Below, piece by piece: positions 22,647 to 33,880 of a stretch of DNA of 64,000 nucleotides (positions are counted from its first letter, which is position 1; the number at the start of each line of letters is the position of its first letter). The stretch spans positions 186,001 to 250,000 of the forward strand of contig JAHLKC010000029.1 in the NCBI GenBank assembly GCA_025449115.1. Reading direction: 5' to 3'. The notes under the pieces were generated by a model that saw nothing but the letters and a program-made list of their open reading frames with translations, was not told the DNA's origin and made no database searches. Source of the DNA: Chytridium lagenaria (lineage: Eukaryota > Chytridiomycota > Chytridiomycetes > Chytridiales > Chytridiaceae). The position numbers and the translations under genes are program-made.

Positions 22647-23569
22647 CCTTCTGCTTATCAAATTCTGATATTTGAAAAACCGTCTGGCTTCTTGGATGAG
22701 TAGGTTGACCAGGCGAAAGGATGTGAAGTGACCGGATCTCCAGAGGATGAGTTCACAGCAAAACGTTTCAAAAAAACTTTATCCAATCGCATGCAACAAT
22801 CCCACTTATGAATTTACGTGCGGAGTGTAATAAAATCGGTAATAACCGAGATGAATGCGCAGTACTACAACATTGTGTGTGTATTAAATAGAAAAAAACA
22901 ACGTATGTTTCTGTTCAGATTATTCTACACAATTACATCTCAGCTGACGGTTATCAACAATGTATATATATAGTCATTAACGTTGATAGGGAGAATTTGT
23001 TCAAAGTTGGGTGGAGCATTCAGTAAACTACATTATGTATTAATGCTGCAGCACGTACGCGCATTGCGGGGTGGTAATGCGTCTACAAAGCCAAGGACGG
23101 GTTCAAGAGCTGTGTTTTCGAATTCGGATTTGCCCTATCCGAGGAAGTGATCCTGCATATTCGTATGCTCATTCACTCATTTCTCAAAGACATCTGAGCA
23201 AGCGATGGTCGCCAGGACAATTGAAGCTGATTAGGTAAAGGATGCCTCGTCCTGCTCCCATTTACCGAATCGACATTCCTACCAAGAGGTACTGTTATTT
23301 GCCTGAATGTTTGCATTAACAATCTTGCATATTTGAGATCAAAAAGTGTAGTGAAAACCGCGATTTACCACATTCGCAACGCGTTTCATTTCTGATGGCC
23401 TTTTGAAGACTGACGCAATGTGTATTAAAATTTTTAAAGTGTCCAATGCCGCTTTCAAAGATGATTTAGTGGAGAGACACGCTCAAAACCAGATCTTCTG
23501 CGCTAACCTGAATGGAGCAGGATTCGCGTCGACGCGGCGGAAGGGTAGTACACTTCAAAGTCAGAACGT
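22647..23569. other. Intergenic region with coding-like scraps
   Basis: Mostly AT-rich. Around 23145-23210 a stretch reads PEEVILHIRMLIHSFLKDI, like the start of an F-box. Near 23580 another frame reads MDPGVEDKRKCQVCF. Both are short and end at stops, so they look like remnants. The ankyrin gene promoter should lie here. Confidence 0.35.
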
Positions 23570-25945
23570 ATGTTGCTCACAGATTCATGGATCCAGGCGT
23601 TGAAGACAAACGAAAGTGCCAAGTCTGTTTTTCAAACATTGAATTTTGAAAAAAGAGGACTTTACGAAAATGAAAAGTGTGCCTCCGTCATGTTCCCCAT
23701 CATCTCCTGCAGCACAGAGGTTCTTGAAGCTATTGCTGAATGGTTAACAATTCCTGACATCGTCAAACTGCGTCAAGTGTGCAAGTTTCTATTCGAAGCT
23801 CGTCTCCAGGACCGCGTCTCGCTCAAATGCGCCATTCGGTTTATGCAGGAGTTCCACACAAAGACTCTCAATCCCCATGACGATATGTACACCAGCAGAG
23901 AGCGGTACTTTTACGAAACCAATCTAAAAACAAAGCATCATCCTTGGGGTGATCCTTGCCAACTGCATCCAAGATTTATTGCGGCCTTCTTTGCCGTTCA
24001 TCCAGCGCCTTCTTGGAACGACATCCACATTGTCATTTGCAATCCCACATGCAGCCACAACGTTGAAGTACAAGCGTATCTCCGGTCTTTCTCAAGTCCT
24101 GACCAAAGCTGGGGTGATTTAAGCGCTCATAAAGAATTCGTCCCCATTCCCTGTGATAACCATCGGGCGTTGTTAAGGACTGCTTTTGAAGTTCTACAAA
24201 GTGAAGGACTGGCTGCAGAGATTGCAGCCAAATACTATCCGCACGCCATTCTCCCCATCGTCACGTCTCTCAACTCCCCAGATCTTCTTCATCATTTCTT
24301 GCAAGCATACTCTTATGCTTTGTCTACGACCACTCTTGGTGCCATGGAAGCGCAAGCCAAGTTTGCCATGGGCGTATCTACAAGCCTCTCGCTTGCAGTG
24401 AAGGCTGCTCTTGACATACGTATAGTCACAATGCTGGCGGAAGACACGAATTTCCGGGTTAACCTGCCCCAAAAACTCAAATACATCTACACCAGGTCGA
24501 CTCGCTACGCAATGCTCCATGCCCCAAACATGGATGTCGTAGATGTATTGATTAGACTTGGTCAGCCATGTCAGTTTGAGGGAAACAAACCTCTTGGCCG
24601 AGCATGTGATAGGGGCGATATCGCGTTGATACGCGGGCTTTTGTTACATCCAGAGGTTTTTGATGCCTTTGAGCGTGAGGGATTACGCGCATCCCCGCAA
24701 CAATATATCCACGATGATCTCGTCAAGGTATTAATTGATCCGACAAATATGGCTGCCATCGGGAACAACGCGTTAGTCGAGTGGGCCATACTTAAAGGGC
24801 GAGGTGATGTAGCAAGTCTCCTCCTTGAGGGGAGATTACTCTCAATGGCGTTGGTTGAAGCAGACAACAAGAAATTTGAAGAATGGGTAGCCCATGCATG
24901 TCGCAAGGGTTATAATGCAACAGTCGATGTTCTTCTTTCTCAAGCTGCTATTCGGAAGCTGAATCTCGACATCAGTAACGCGGTCATGGAAGCTTGCGCT
25001 ATACTCGACACCACTCTCATTTTGAAGTTACTTCGGCACAGCCCGTCCGTAGAACTCACTAATCTCCAATTCATTGCCAATCTGGCCTTGAACCGCTCAG
25101 ATGAAGTCCTTTTCTCTACTGTCTACTCTCGGGGTTCCCTTTCAAATCTTTCAAACGCTTCCGCCCTTTTAGCAAACGCGTGCAAGATCAAAAACTTTTC
25201 TATTGCTAAAATCATCATCGATAGCTTACATCAAGTTTCAAAAGACATTGCAACAGATGCGTTCATCACCGCCTGCGAGTCAGGCGCCTCCACCATAGCT
25301 GAGTATCTCCTTACACACCACGACGTGGACCCTACAACCCAATCCAACAAGATCATCCGTCAATCAGCGCAGAAAGGTTCCCTGGAGATAATGAAACTAC
25401 TTCTGAACGACGGCCGCGCAGATCCGGCTTCAAACTCAAACGAGCCTCTCTCACTTGCTTGTTTGAATAACAATCTACCAGCTGTGCGCCTTCTCCTCAC
25501 AGACCCACGCGTCACGCCAACTCCTCGCGCATTGTTAAACGCCATTACCGCCAACAACCCTTTCATTGTTCAAGAACTTCTCGACACTGGGAAAATCGAT
25601 CCATCACATTCTGATAATGCACCGTTTCGCGCTGCATGTCGGCTAGCAATTTTGCCAGTCATAAAGCTACTATGTGCTGACACCCGTGTTGATCCATCTG
25701 CAAGAGAGTGTGAGGGGCTTGTGGACGCTGTTGCGGCAAATCGGGTTGATGTAGTCAAGTTTTTAATGACTGTCGAAAGCATTGACGTGATGACGAGAAA
25801 CCTGTACTGCTTGAAAGAGTGTTTTGAGAAATGCTACTGGGATATGGCACGTGTCTTAATTAGCCATCATTCGATGGATCTTGGGAGCGTGGTGGAGATG
25901 TATCATTGGCCGAATTTTCACATGTTGGAGAGTCTTCTTGAATGA
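23570..25945 (+). CDS. F-box-like ankyrin-repeat protein, intronless
   Basis: A single uninterrupted ORF of 791 codons ending TGA. Residues about 44-95 (CSTEVLEAIAEWLTIPDIVKLRQVCKFLFE) match the F-box pattern, so it may be a substrate adaptor of an SCF ubiquitin ligase. From about residue 230 on, diverged ankyrin repeats of about 33 residues can be seen, such as RACDRGDIALIRGLLLHPEV, ACESGASTIAEYLLTHHDVD, SAQKGSLEIMKLLLNDGRAD and ACLNNNLPAVRLLLTDPRVT. The start could also be the internal ATG before FPIISCSTEV. Intronless F-box/ankyrin proteins form large families in chytrid genomes. The lack of introns contrasts with all neighbours except the short ORFs. Targets are unknown. Confidence 0.85.
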   Translation: MLLTDSWIQALKTNESAKSVFQTLNFEKRGLYENEKCASVMFPIISCSTEVLEAIAEWLTIPDIVKLRQVCKFLFEARLQDRVSLKCAIRFMQEFHTKTLNPHDDMYTSRERYFYETNLKTKHHPWGDPCQLHPRFIAAFFAVHPAPSWNDIHIVICNPTCSHNVEVQAYLRSFSSPDQSWGDLSAHKEFVPIPCDNHRALLRTAFEVLQSEGLAAEIAAKYYPHAILPIVTSLNSPDLLHHFLQAYSYALSTTTLGAMEAQAKFAMGVSTSLSLAVKAALDIRIVTMLAEDTNFRVNLPQKLKYIYTRSTRYAMLHAPNMDVVDVLIRLGQPCQFEGNKPLGRACDRGDIALIRGLLLHPEVFDAFEREGLRASPQQYIHDDLVKVLIDPTNMAAIGNNALVEWAILKGRGDVASLLLEGRLLSMALVEADNKKFEEWVAHACRKGYNATVDVLLSQAAIRKLNLDISNAVMEACAILDTTLILKLLRHSPSVELTNLQFIANLALNRSDEVLFSTVYSRGSLSNLSNASALLANACKIKNFSIAKIIIDSLHQVSKDIATDAFITACESGASTIAEYLLTHHDVDPTTQSNKIIRQSAQKGSLEIMKLLLNDGRADPASNSNEPLSLACLNNNLPAVRLLLTDPRVTPTPRALLNAITANNPFIVQELLDTGKIDPSHSDNAPFRAACRLAILPVIKLLCADTRVDPSARECEGLVDAVAANRVDVVKFLMTVESIDVMTRNLYCLKECFEKCYWDMARVLISHHSMDLGSVVEMYHWPNFHMLESLLE

Positions 25946-26558
25946 ATTGATTGATGATTATATATTTTCTTATATTTTAAACGAACATACATAAGCGAAA
26001 AAGAAAAAAAAAGAAAAAAAAGTACCGACCTCCACCTTTACAGACAAACCATTCAAGTCCAGTTTTCAAACATCAAATACGCAAGAGTGAATAAAAACGC
26101 AGCATAAAGGAAAATATTCAAGGGCCAAAAAAAACCCCAACCCAAAATCAAACTATTTATTCCAATAAAACATGCACGCGTATATATAGCAAACCGCTAT
26201 CAAAAAAAAAGGGAAAAGAAAAAGCGTTGAAGAAAATAGAAAAAACGACGTCCCAACCCCAATACATCAACAACAAAGACTCTGCAAAAAAAAAAAAAAA
26301 AAAGGAGAAAAAAAGGAGAAAAACGCGTCCACCTCCCAAAAGGTGAGGGGAGGGGAAAAGATGGAGACATTCTTCCTTGTTTTCAGAAAACAAAAAAATA
26401 AGAAAAAAAAAGGGTGAACATAGAGAAAAGAGGTAGAAAGCGGAAATATCAAGAGAAACAACGTAAAAAAAAAGGTATTCCATATACCCAATCCCTCAAA
26501 AGACACAAAACACACAACCCTCATCCACACCCATCATCCCCCCACCTCATCCCAAATC
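25946..26558. other. A-rich intergenic region
   Basis: Several A-runs, including about 18 A at 26286-26303. It lies between the ankyrin gene and the convergent ATPase gene and probably contains both 3' ends. No gene is supported. Confidence 0.45.
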
Positions 26559-29500
26559 TCACCACTGCATCTGTCCACCACTCACAAAAGCCTCACAAAC
26601 CGTCCTCACAAGATTACTACTCCACACCAACTCTGCCCCCTCCCTCGCAAAAAGACTCAACCTCTCTCCAGCATCCAAATCCGCAACACTCTGCTCCTCC
26701 ATCCCCCTATCCACACTCATCCCCTTCCAATGATCCACCATCGTCGGCGGTGGCGGCATCCCCTCCTCATCCTCCCTCACAACATCCCAAGGACTCGTCC
26801 CAACATTCACACTCGTCACAGGAACACTCGTCTCACTCGTCATCGTCGCAACAGCAGCAACAGGAGGTACCACCGTCACATTCGTACTCCGTCCAAACAT
26901 CCCTCCCAACCACGACGTCCCCGTCTTCCCAGTCTTCACTCCAACACTCTCCATCTTCCCTCGCCCCTCCCCATCCCCACTCATCCCCCCGCTAACCCCG
27001 TCGACGTCAACACTGCAGCAGCAGCACCAGCAGCCGCAGCACCAACAGCAGCAGCAGCAGCCGCCGCCCCATTCTTGGCCGGAGAAGTCGTGGGACTCGC
27101 TAACCCACTTTCCTCCACAACCTCCTCCTCCTCCCTCCGATACTCATACCAATTCCCACTCCCCACCCTCACAGGTCGAGGCGGCACCCACCCAGCCTTC
27201 ATGGACGCCCTCGTCTCGCGTTTTCGTATCCGTCGATCCCTCCACCTCAAAATATTCCGTTCAACAAGCGCCTCAGCGAGCGCCATCCGTCCAACATCGA
27301 GTTGACTCACGTGGAGCACACCGCCCTTCATGATAATGTCGAGAAAGAGTTCACGGAGCTCGTCCTCGTATTGACGGAGGGACCCGCGGTCGAGACCGCT
27401 CGAGGGGGATGTGGAGGAGCTCAGGCTGCCTGACATGGAGAGGGTGGACGTGGAGAGGTCGTAGGTGGAGGTGGTCGGGGGGCTGGTGGTCATGCCGTAT
27501 TTGCGGGAGGTGGGTGGGGTGACGGGGTTGCGGGAGGCACGGTGGGGCATGTGACGTTGCAGGTGACGAAGGAAAGATCGTTCACGTTTACGGATAAACA
27601 CTGAAAAGAAATTACAATATGGTAAGTCAAGCCGCCCATTGTCTTGCAGATATAAAAGCACCTGAAACAATTTTGGTAATGGATGAATCACTTACTAAAC
27701 ACATTTGAGTTGACGTCCCGTAGGTAGTTGTCGAGCTCGAGTAAGCTTCCGTTAAAGGTGGCGACAAAATGAGCGGCAGTGTCTTCAGTGAATCGACGAG
27801 GAGCCTCCTTGATCTTGGGATTGACTTCCTTCAGGAGATACTCAATGATCGCCTCATCCTCAACTCCATCAACAGAGTGCAGCGTCAAAGTCCAGTCAAA
27901 TCCTTTTACTATAAGAGAAAAAAAAATATAAAAATCAGTAAAAACCACATCCTAAAAAACCAACATCAAAAAACTAAAACTAAAACAATACATACATCTC
28001 TTAATAGCCCCCACAACGCTCTTCTCAGATGAACACATCACACAATCCAAAATCCCTTCCCCCTCACACCTCAAAAACCACGAAAACAGTTCCGGTATTC
28101 CATCATACCGATCCTGCAAAGCCATCCGTTCCCTAAACAGCAGCTGAACGTCATCCAAAACAAACAACGTGGGGCCGTGTCGCGATTTTGCGGCAATCAA
28201 GCGTAGCGCTTGCGCAATGTGATCGAGAACAGCAGTGTCAACGAGACCTGGGTATGGGCTGTCGTCTTCGTCATCATCATTGTCGTCGGCGCTGCCGGAA
28301 CCGCGTTGAGAGTTAATGGAGGCGCCGTTTGGGGTGGCGCTGCGGTCGGGGAAGCCTTGGAAATGGGTGGTGGTGGGTGTACCGAGCATGGAATCGCTTA
28401 ACGAAATCATGGACGCTGAAAAACAAAGTCAACAAGGAATCTTTCAATCGTTATTTCTGTTTTCCATTCCTTTCATTTGGAATGGAAAGTTGAAAAGTAA
28501 GAAAACCCACCTTCCATAGGATCAGCCCCAAGCGCCATTTCTACGGCCTTTTTGAAAGCATCTCTCCTGACGGTAAGCGCAACCCGCTCCTCTACCCCCT
28601 CATTCTCCGTTTCCGTCTCTGTATACAAATCCTCCCCACTCCCATATCCATACCCAAGCGCGTTCGCCACATCCTCATCATCCTCCACGCTCGACCCCCC
28701 GTGTCTCCGTCTCAACACCATGCTCAACTGCAGGTAGATTGCAGGTCGAAGCTGGCCTTCCTCCCATACCCATTTTTGGAGAGCGGTGGCTTTGCCTAGA
28801 CCGGGAATGCCTTCGATGAGAAGAGGTTTGCCGCGTTGCTTTGCGGAACGCATCTCGTGGATGAGGTGGTCAATTTGGGCAGTGAAGGGAGGGAGCTGGG
28901 TATCTTCGCGGATGGCGAGACCAGGGTGACGACCACTAAAGGGAAATAAATAAAGTAGGGTTTATATTAGTATCGCTTGTAATCATTTTTTATCTCTGGT
29001 TATTTTTTTTGGTTGCTCCCTTTAAAAAAAAAAGGCCCAGTGAAAGAGAAAAAAAAATACTCACCCCATCGCAGGCCGTCCACTTAGACCGGCGACAGCG
29101 CCGGAAAAGGCGCCGATAGGAGGCTCGACAGGAGCGCTGTCAAGCAGTCTCTCGACAATACTCCTCACAAGATTCGGGTCCAAATGTTGGACAGAGGGAG
29201 CAGAAGGAGCAGCAGCCATCATGGCTGGCGGGTAATAATTAGAGGAAGCGGAGGAAGCGCTGGTGGTGGTGATGATGGGCACGGAATTCATGGAAGCGGA
29301 ATTGGATGAGGTGTGGTAACCATTCAGGCCTTGAGAGTTGAGGAGGTCAGAGGTCAGAGGGACAGATGAAGGGACTGAGGATGTACGAGAATTATCATCG
29401 TCCCAGGGTGAACTGATGACGTCTCTGTCGATATCAGCACTTAGACGATGCATGGATTGCGCAGGGTTGGCGAGTTGGGGTCCTCCACCGACGCCTCCAA

Positions 29501-29792
29501 CGCCAGGTCCGACGAGTTGGATTTGAGGAGCGACAGAGCCGCTGAGAGCGGCATTCAGGAGTTCATCAGTGTTGTGAAGGTGGTGGTGGTGATGGAGAGG
29601 AGGTGGTTGGATAGGGATGGGAGTTCCAAGTGGATTTGAGAGGTCAATGTCAATATCGAGATGACGCTTTCGTGTCTTTGCCTTTCGTCTTGAACGTGTT
29701 ACCGTTGAGAGAAGAGGGTATTGAAGGACATAGACAGTGTAAAGGATTCCAGCAGCCAGAATGCATGTTGCGCCTCCTACGACGATGGGCAT
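26559..29792 (-). CDS. Membrane-anchored P-loop (AAA/STAND-like) ATPase
   Basis: The minus-strand start at 29792 gives an N-terminal helix (VVGGATCILAAGILYTVYVLQYP), a basic stretch and a Ser/Pro-rich linker with a His run. The next exon carries a P-loop (LLIEGIPGLGKATALQKW), and the third a Walker B-like TLFVLDDVQLLF followed by LDCVMCSSEKSVV. Exon 4 reads WTLTLHSVDGVEDEAIIEYLLKE and LRDV, like the lid part of such ATPases. A basic, Ser/Thr- and Ala-rich region and a tail ending VRTVCEAFVSGGQMQW follow. Introns lie at about 28939-29064, 28410-28510, 27911-28000 and 27602-27690. The frame slips at a run of six G/C (26985-26990); without that slip the protein would end at 26981. Substrate and family are not recognised. 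A membrane-tethered ATPase of the mitochondrion or ER is possible but not shown. Confidence 0.7.
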
Positions 29793-30583
29793 CCATTCTG
29801 AGGCACCCTCGAAGCAGGTACAGATTGTGGCGACATTCCCACCCCTTTCCTTTTCCTTTTTTTTTTTTCTCCCTGCAACCTTTTTTTTTTTTTCCTTTTT
29901 TTTTATCTTTGTAGATTCAGTTATATAGTTGTATGAGTGACTTGAGTGAGTGAGAGAGAGAGAGTGTGTGTGTATACGTGAGTGAGTATGTGTGAGTTGA
30001 GTGAGTGTATGTTGCAGTTGCAGTTGCTGTGTGAGAAAGTTGATCTAAAATATTTAATAAGGAACGATTAATTATATAAAAAGAGGATGACGATGATAAA
30101 TATTGAATTGAATTGAATTGGCATTATTATTGCATTATTGGCATGTATTTAATTAAATTAATTTATAAATTAATTATTTATTATTATTAATGAATACGTT
30201 TTTTCTTTTGAATTAAATTTAATTAATTATTTATTATGTGGGTTGATTTCAATGGATGAGTTTTTATTATTTAATTTTAATTATTTTATAGCAGGTATAT
30301 ACTGATCTATTCTATATTAATATTAGTATTAGTATTAGAATTAGGTATATACCTGTATACATGGGACAGAATAAACACAAAGCTCCTCTATTTAGTATGT
30401 GTCACCTATAGACATTGTGTAACATTCATTTACCTACTACTCCATTCCTTATGCACCCCCAAAAAAGTAATTAATAACTAATTATCATAGAGTCAACACA
30501 ACACTAGCACCGCAGGAGGCCGTCTCTTTTTCTTCACTTTAACGCACTCACACACATACGTTACTTACTACTTGTATTCATAA
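29793..30583. other. Divergent promoter region, microsatellite-rich
   Basis: Lies between two divergent genes. It contains T-runs (29860-29910), a GA/GT microsatellite (about 29930-30030) and AT-rich ATT repeats (30110-30350). No coding region is seen. Confidence 0.5.
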
Positions 30584-33430
30584 ATGAGTAGTAGTAGCAA
30601 TACAGATGATCCGTCATCACCATCTGCAACAACAGCTTCAAGTGATACGACATCACTGCCCATCACAACGGCAAGACCTCTATCTTCCACAACCATATCC
30701 TTGATCATCACAACATCATCCTCATCATCGGCACCCATCATCTCCCCTACCTCTATCCCATCACCAACAACAACATCAGATGTACCCATAGGTGCCGCCA
30801 ATGATGCTAATCAGGCCATCATCATTGGAGGGGCTGTGGGTGGAAGCGTCCTCTTTATCGTTGCCATCTTGCTCACCATCATCCTCATTCGCCGAAAAGC
30901 CATTGCAGATACTTCCTCTCCATCAAGCAGCAGGCGAAACTCTGATGTTCAGATTCAACCTCCAATGCAAATCCATGTCTCCAATGGATCACAATGATGC
31001 TGCAGCCGTTGCCAATGGATATGCTTCAAACCTGTCTGCTGGATACGGCTACTCTTCAGATGGAATGCCTCTAGACGCTCCGGATGCTCCTACTGCCGCT
31101 GCCATGGCCGCTGGACTCTTGCCATCCAACATGCAGGGAATGGGTGGTGGTGGTGGAGGATCCAAACAGCCACTCTCACCATATGACATGAGCCCTTCCA
31201 ACATGGACTCTTACGGCGGCCGTTCGCTCTCTAGATCCGGATCTATGCGATCTCCCTCTGTGATCCCTCCGCCTGGAGCAGTCATGACGGATTCCTACGG
31301 GTACCCAACCGCCCCCAACAACAGCCTACAGGAATCGGAGTCTGAGCTTTTCGGCTGCCAACAACGCCAGCAATCGGCCCACCTCTGCCATGTCCAACCT
31401 TCGTCGCCCAAGTTTGCCAGGTTCAGGAACAACACCAGAACCTTACCAAAACATTGAGCTCATCAGTGCGTACAAGACTCTGATCTCGCCGAAAAGGCGT
31501 TTGAGCTTCAACGAGCTCATTCCATGGCGAGGCAGCAATCAGCTGGTGGTATCAGTGTCGGAGGAGGCGGGGGTGGTGGCATCGTACCTGGGATCAATGG
31601 GATCAGGACCCATCAATATGGCGAGGAGACCTTCCGTGTCATCCGTCACCACTACAGGAAGTCTAGCTCGTGCCTTTGCAGACCGCTGAAGAGGCTCAAC
31701 AGTCGGGTGGACCTGAGCTCGAGACCTTTTCGTTGCATCTGGAAACCATTCGATGGGTGTTTGCGAGGAGGTCATCGTATGGTGGGACCACAGGAACGAG
31801 TGCCGCCCCTTCGGCCGCTTACATTCACCTCTCTGGAGGGAACGCCTCTGTCCCTGGTGGTGGTTGGGGTGTTGCAACAGAACGACGCGGTATCTTCACT
31901 CCCATCGGTCAGCCCCTCCCCAACCCTTCTGGACCAGTAAGCGTCATGTCCTCCTCTGTCTCGGTCAACTCCTCAAACCTCGCCATCAGCACATCAGGTA
32001 TCCAATCACACACTTCGAACCGTCCCCGCCGCCTCCGCAACCCTCGACCCATCCACAGGTCGTGTCGTCCTCATGGACACCAACGTCATCACCTCCCCTA
32101 CTGCTCCATTCCCCACTGACGCCCCATATTCTCCCATGATGGACCTCCTCAACGATCCCACCAACTCGATCGCCCCAACCCCTCTCCCCCCAGCCTCCTC
32201 TTCCGGCGGTTCCTCCTTTGGCTCCCTCCCCCGTCGCCCCTCCAACCACACCACCAACCTCTCCCTTAAATCCCCAACCTCCCCACGCTCCCGCTCCATC
32301 AAAGACCAAGTTCACCTCTCCCTCTCCTGGAAAGACACCTCCCTCTCCCTCCGCTCCCAACAAACCGCCAACGACGCCATCGAAGCCCAAGGTGGCATCC
32401 CTCCCCCTCAACCCCATCCCCGTTTAAAACCCTCCCCGCTCCGCTTCCTCGTCGCAAACGGTGACCGCCAAGACGCCTGGCAAGCCCTCCTCACCAACTT
32501 CACACCGTCACAACCTCTCTAGCAGACTCGAAGACACCCCCATCCCTCCCCTCGACTCCCAGACCGGCTCAACGACACCTCCAAGAACTCTGCGTCACCC
32601 TCTCCACCCTCTCCAAATCCGCCACCCCCATCCCCGCCCGCATCGGCTACGAACCTCGTGCGTTCAACGAAGTCGCCATGAAACGTCACGACATCATCAT
32701 CCTCTTTCATCGCTTCGACGCGGATTTCGGATACGGCATCAATCGAACCACGGGTGCTCTTGGTTTCATCAATCTCTCCCACCTTGATCCCAGACGTCTC
32801 GCCGTCGCGTCGAACCCTCCCCACTCCCCCTCCCCGTACCCCTCTCCCCATTCACCTCCGCGCCACCTCCCGCACAGCCTCCCTTTCACCCCTCCAACCT
32901 CCTCCCCACGTCGTCCCTCCCACACCTCCGACACCCCCTCCTCCCACATCCTCACCTCCCTCTCCACAACCCCCTCCTCCCTCCCTCGTCACAATCGAAC
33001 CCCATCCAACCCCTCAGCGTACCAACACTTTACGCCGCCACCACCCACCATGGTCCCGTTTGGGATGCCGCTCAGTCCAACGTATGCGGCGAGGGCGGCC
33101 ACGACGGCGGTGCCGATGGAGACGAGGACGGGGAGCTCCGTGTCGAATTTGTTGGAGATGTTGGATCAGAGCGCGAGTTTGGTTCAGGGACCCACGAATG
33201 CGCAGCAGCAAGAATGCGCTGTATACGGCGCAAGGGCAGACGGGGATTTTGAGAAATGGGTCAGGGAGTTTGAGGAGGTGGATAGTCAATCGAGTGGTGG
33301 GGTGGGAAAGTTTGAACGTGCTACGTTTTGTTGTGTTTTTTTTCGTTTTGATAATTGTGTTTCTCTTTTTGTTCTTCTGGTGTTTTTTTGGGATTTGTAT
33401 TGGTTTGCTCCCCTTTTTTTTTTTGGTTGA
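30584..33430 (+). pseudogene. Ser/Thr-rich single-pass membrane protein with SH3-like end (frame-broken)
   Basis: The start (ATG 30584) gives a Ser/Thr-rich extracellular part without a clear signal peptide. A helix (AIIIGGAVGGSVLFIVAILL) follows, stopped by IRRK. The cytoplasmic part is low-complexity and shifts frame several times: near 30980, 31350, 31480, 31600, 31690, 32020 and 32520. The text nevertheless continues, for example SAMSNLRRPSLPGSG, then DLAEKAFELQRAHSMARQQSAGG, then ARAFADRAEEAQQSGGPELE. Near 32650-32800, RAFNEVAMKRHDIIILFHRFDADFGYGINRTTGALGFINL looks like an SH3 domain. The frame stays open to 33430. The layout resembles wall-sensor or adaptor proteins of the fungal surface. 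So many slips suggest either decay or a poorly resolved low-complexity gene. Confidence 0.5.
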
Positions 33431-33799
33431 CGAGGTTGCGGGTGGAATGTCTGGGTTATAGCCTTTTAAAAGCAGTTCAACTCCATGTCGTTTTATCCCT
33501 CACATACCGTTTCCTTTTTCATGTTCTTCCTTGTTGTATGTGTATGTCAGTGTTCTATGATGATGGGTGATTTTCGCGCGTTTCGTTTTAAAGCCTTTCT
33601 ATCCATGGCTTTGATCCTTTTTTTTTTTCTATGTGAGGGAAAATCGTTTTTGTTCCTTCTCAGTTTCGTTCTTGACAGTTTTGTTCATTCCCGGTTCGTT
33701 TTTTTTCTTGCTTGCATGATTTGTTGTTTTTTTCTTGGTATGAATAGAGATTTTATAGAATAGGACTTTTTTCGCGGTTCACTTGTATTGAAGTGGGGG

Positions 33800-33801
<2 letters not shown>

Positions 33802-33879
<78 letters not shown>
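33802..33879. repeat. Uninterrupted 78-nt T tract
   Basis: A pure T run on the + strand (A on the minus strand), by far the longest homopolymer here. It lies about 370 bp after the end of the SH3-like gene. It could be the poly(A) tail of a minus-strand retro-insertion or an expanded microsatellite. I saw no clear target-site duplication. Confidence 0.9.

Positions 33880-33880
<1 letters not shown>

Noticed and set aside
23403..23603. 66-codon ORF just before the ankyrin gene
   Set aside because: It overlaps the ankyrin start in another frame, has no recognisable domain and no splice link to it.
26414..27305. Pro/His/Ser-rich plus-strand ORFs
   Set aside because: They lie opposite the ATPase C-terminal exons, which carry clear protein text. 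Composition follows from the antisense strand.
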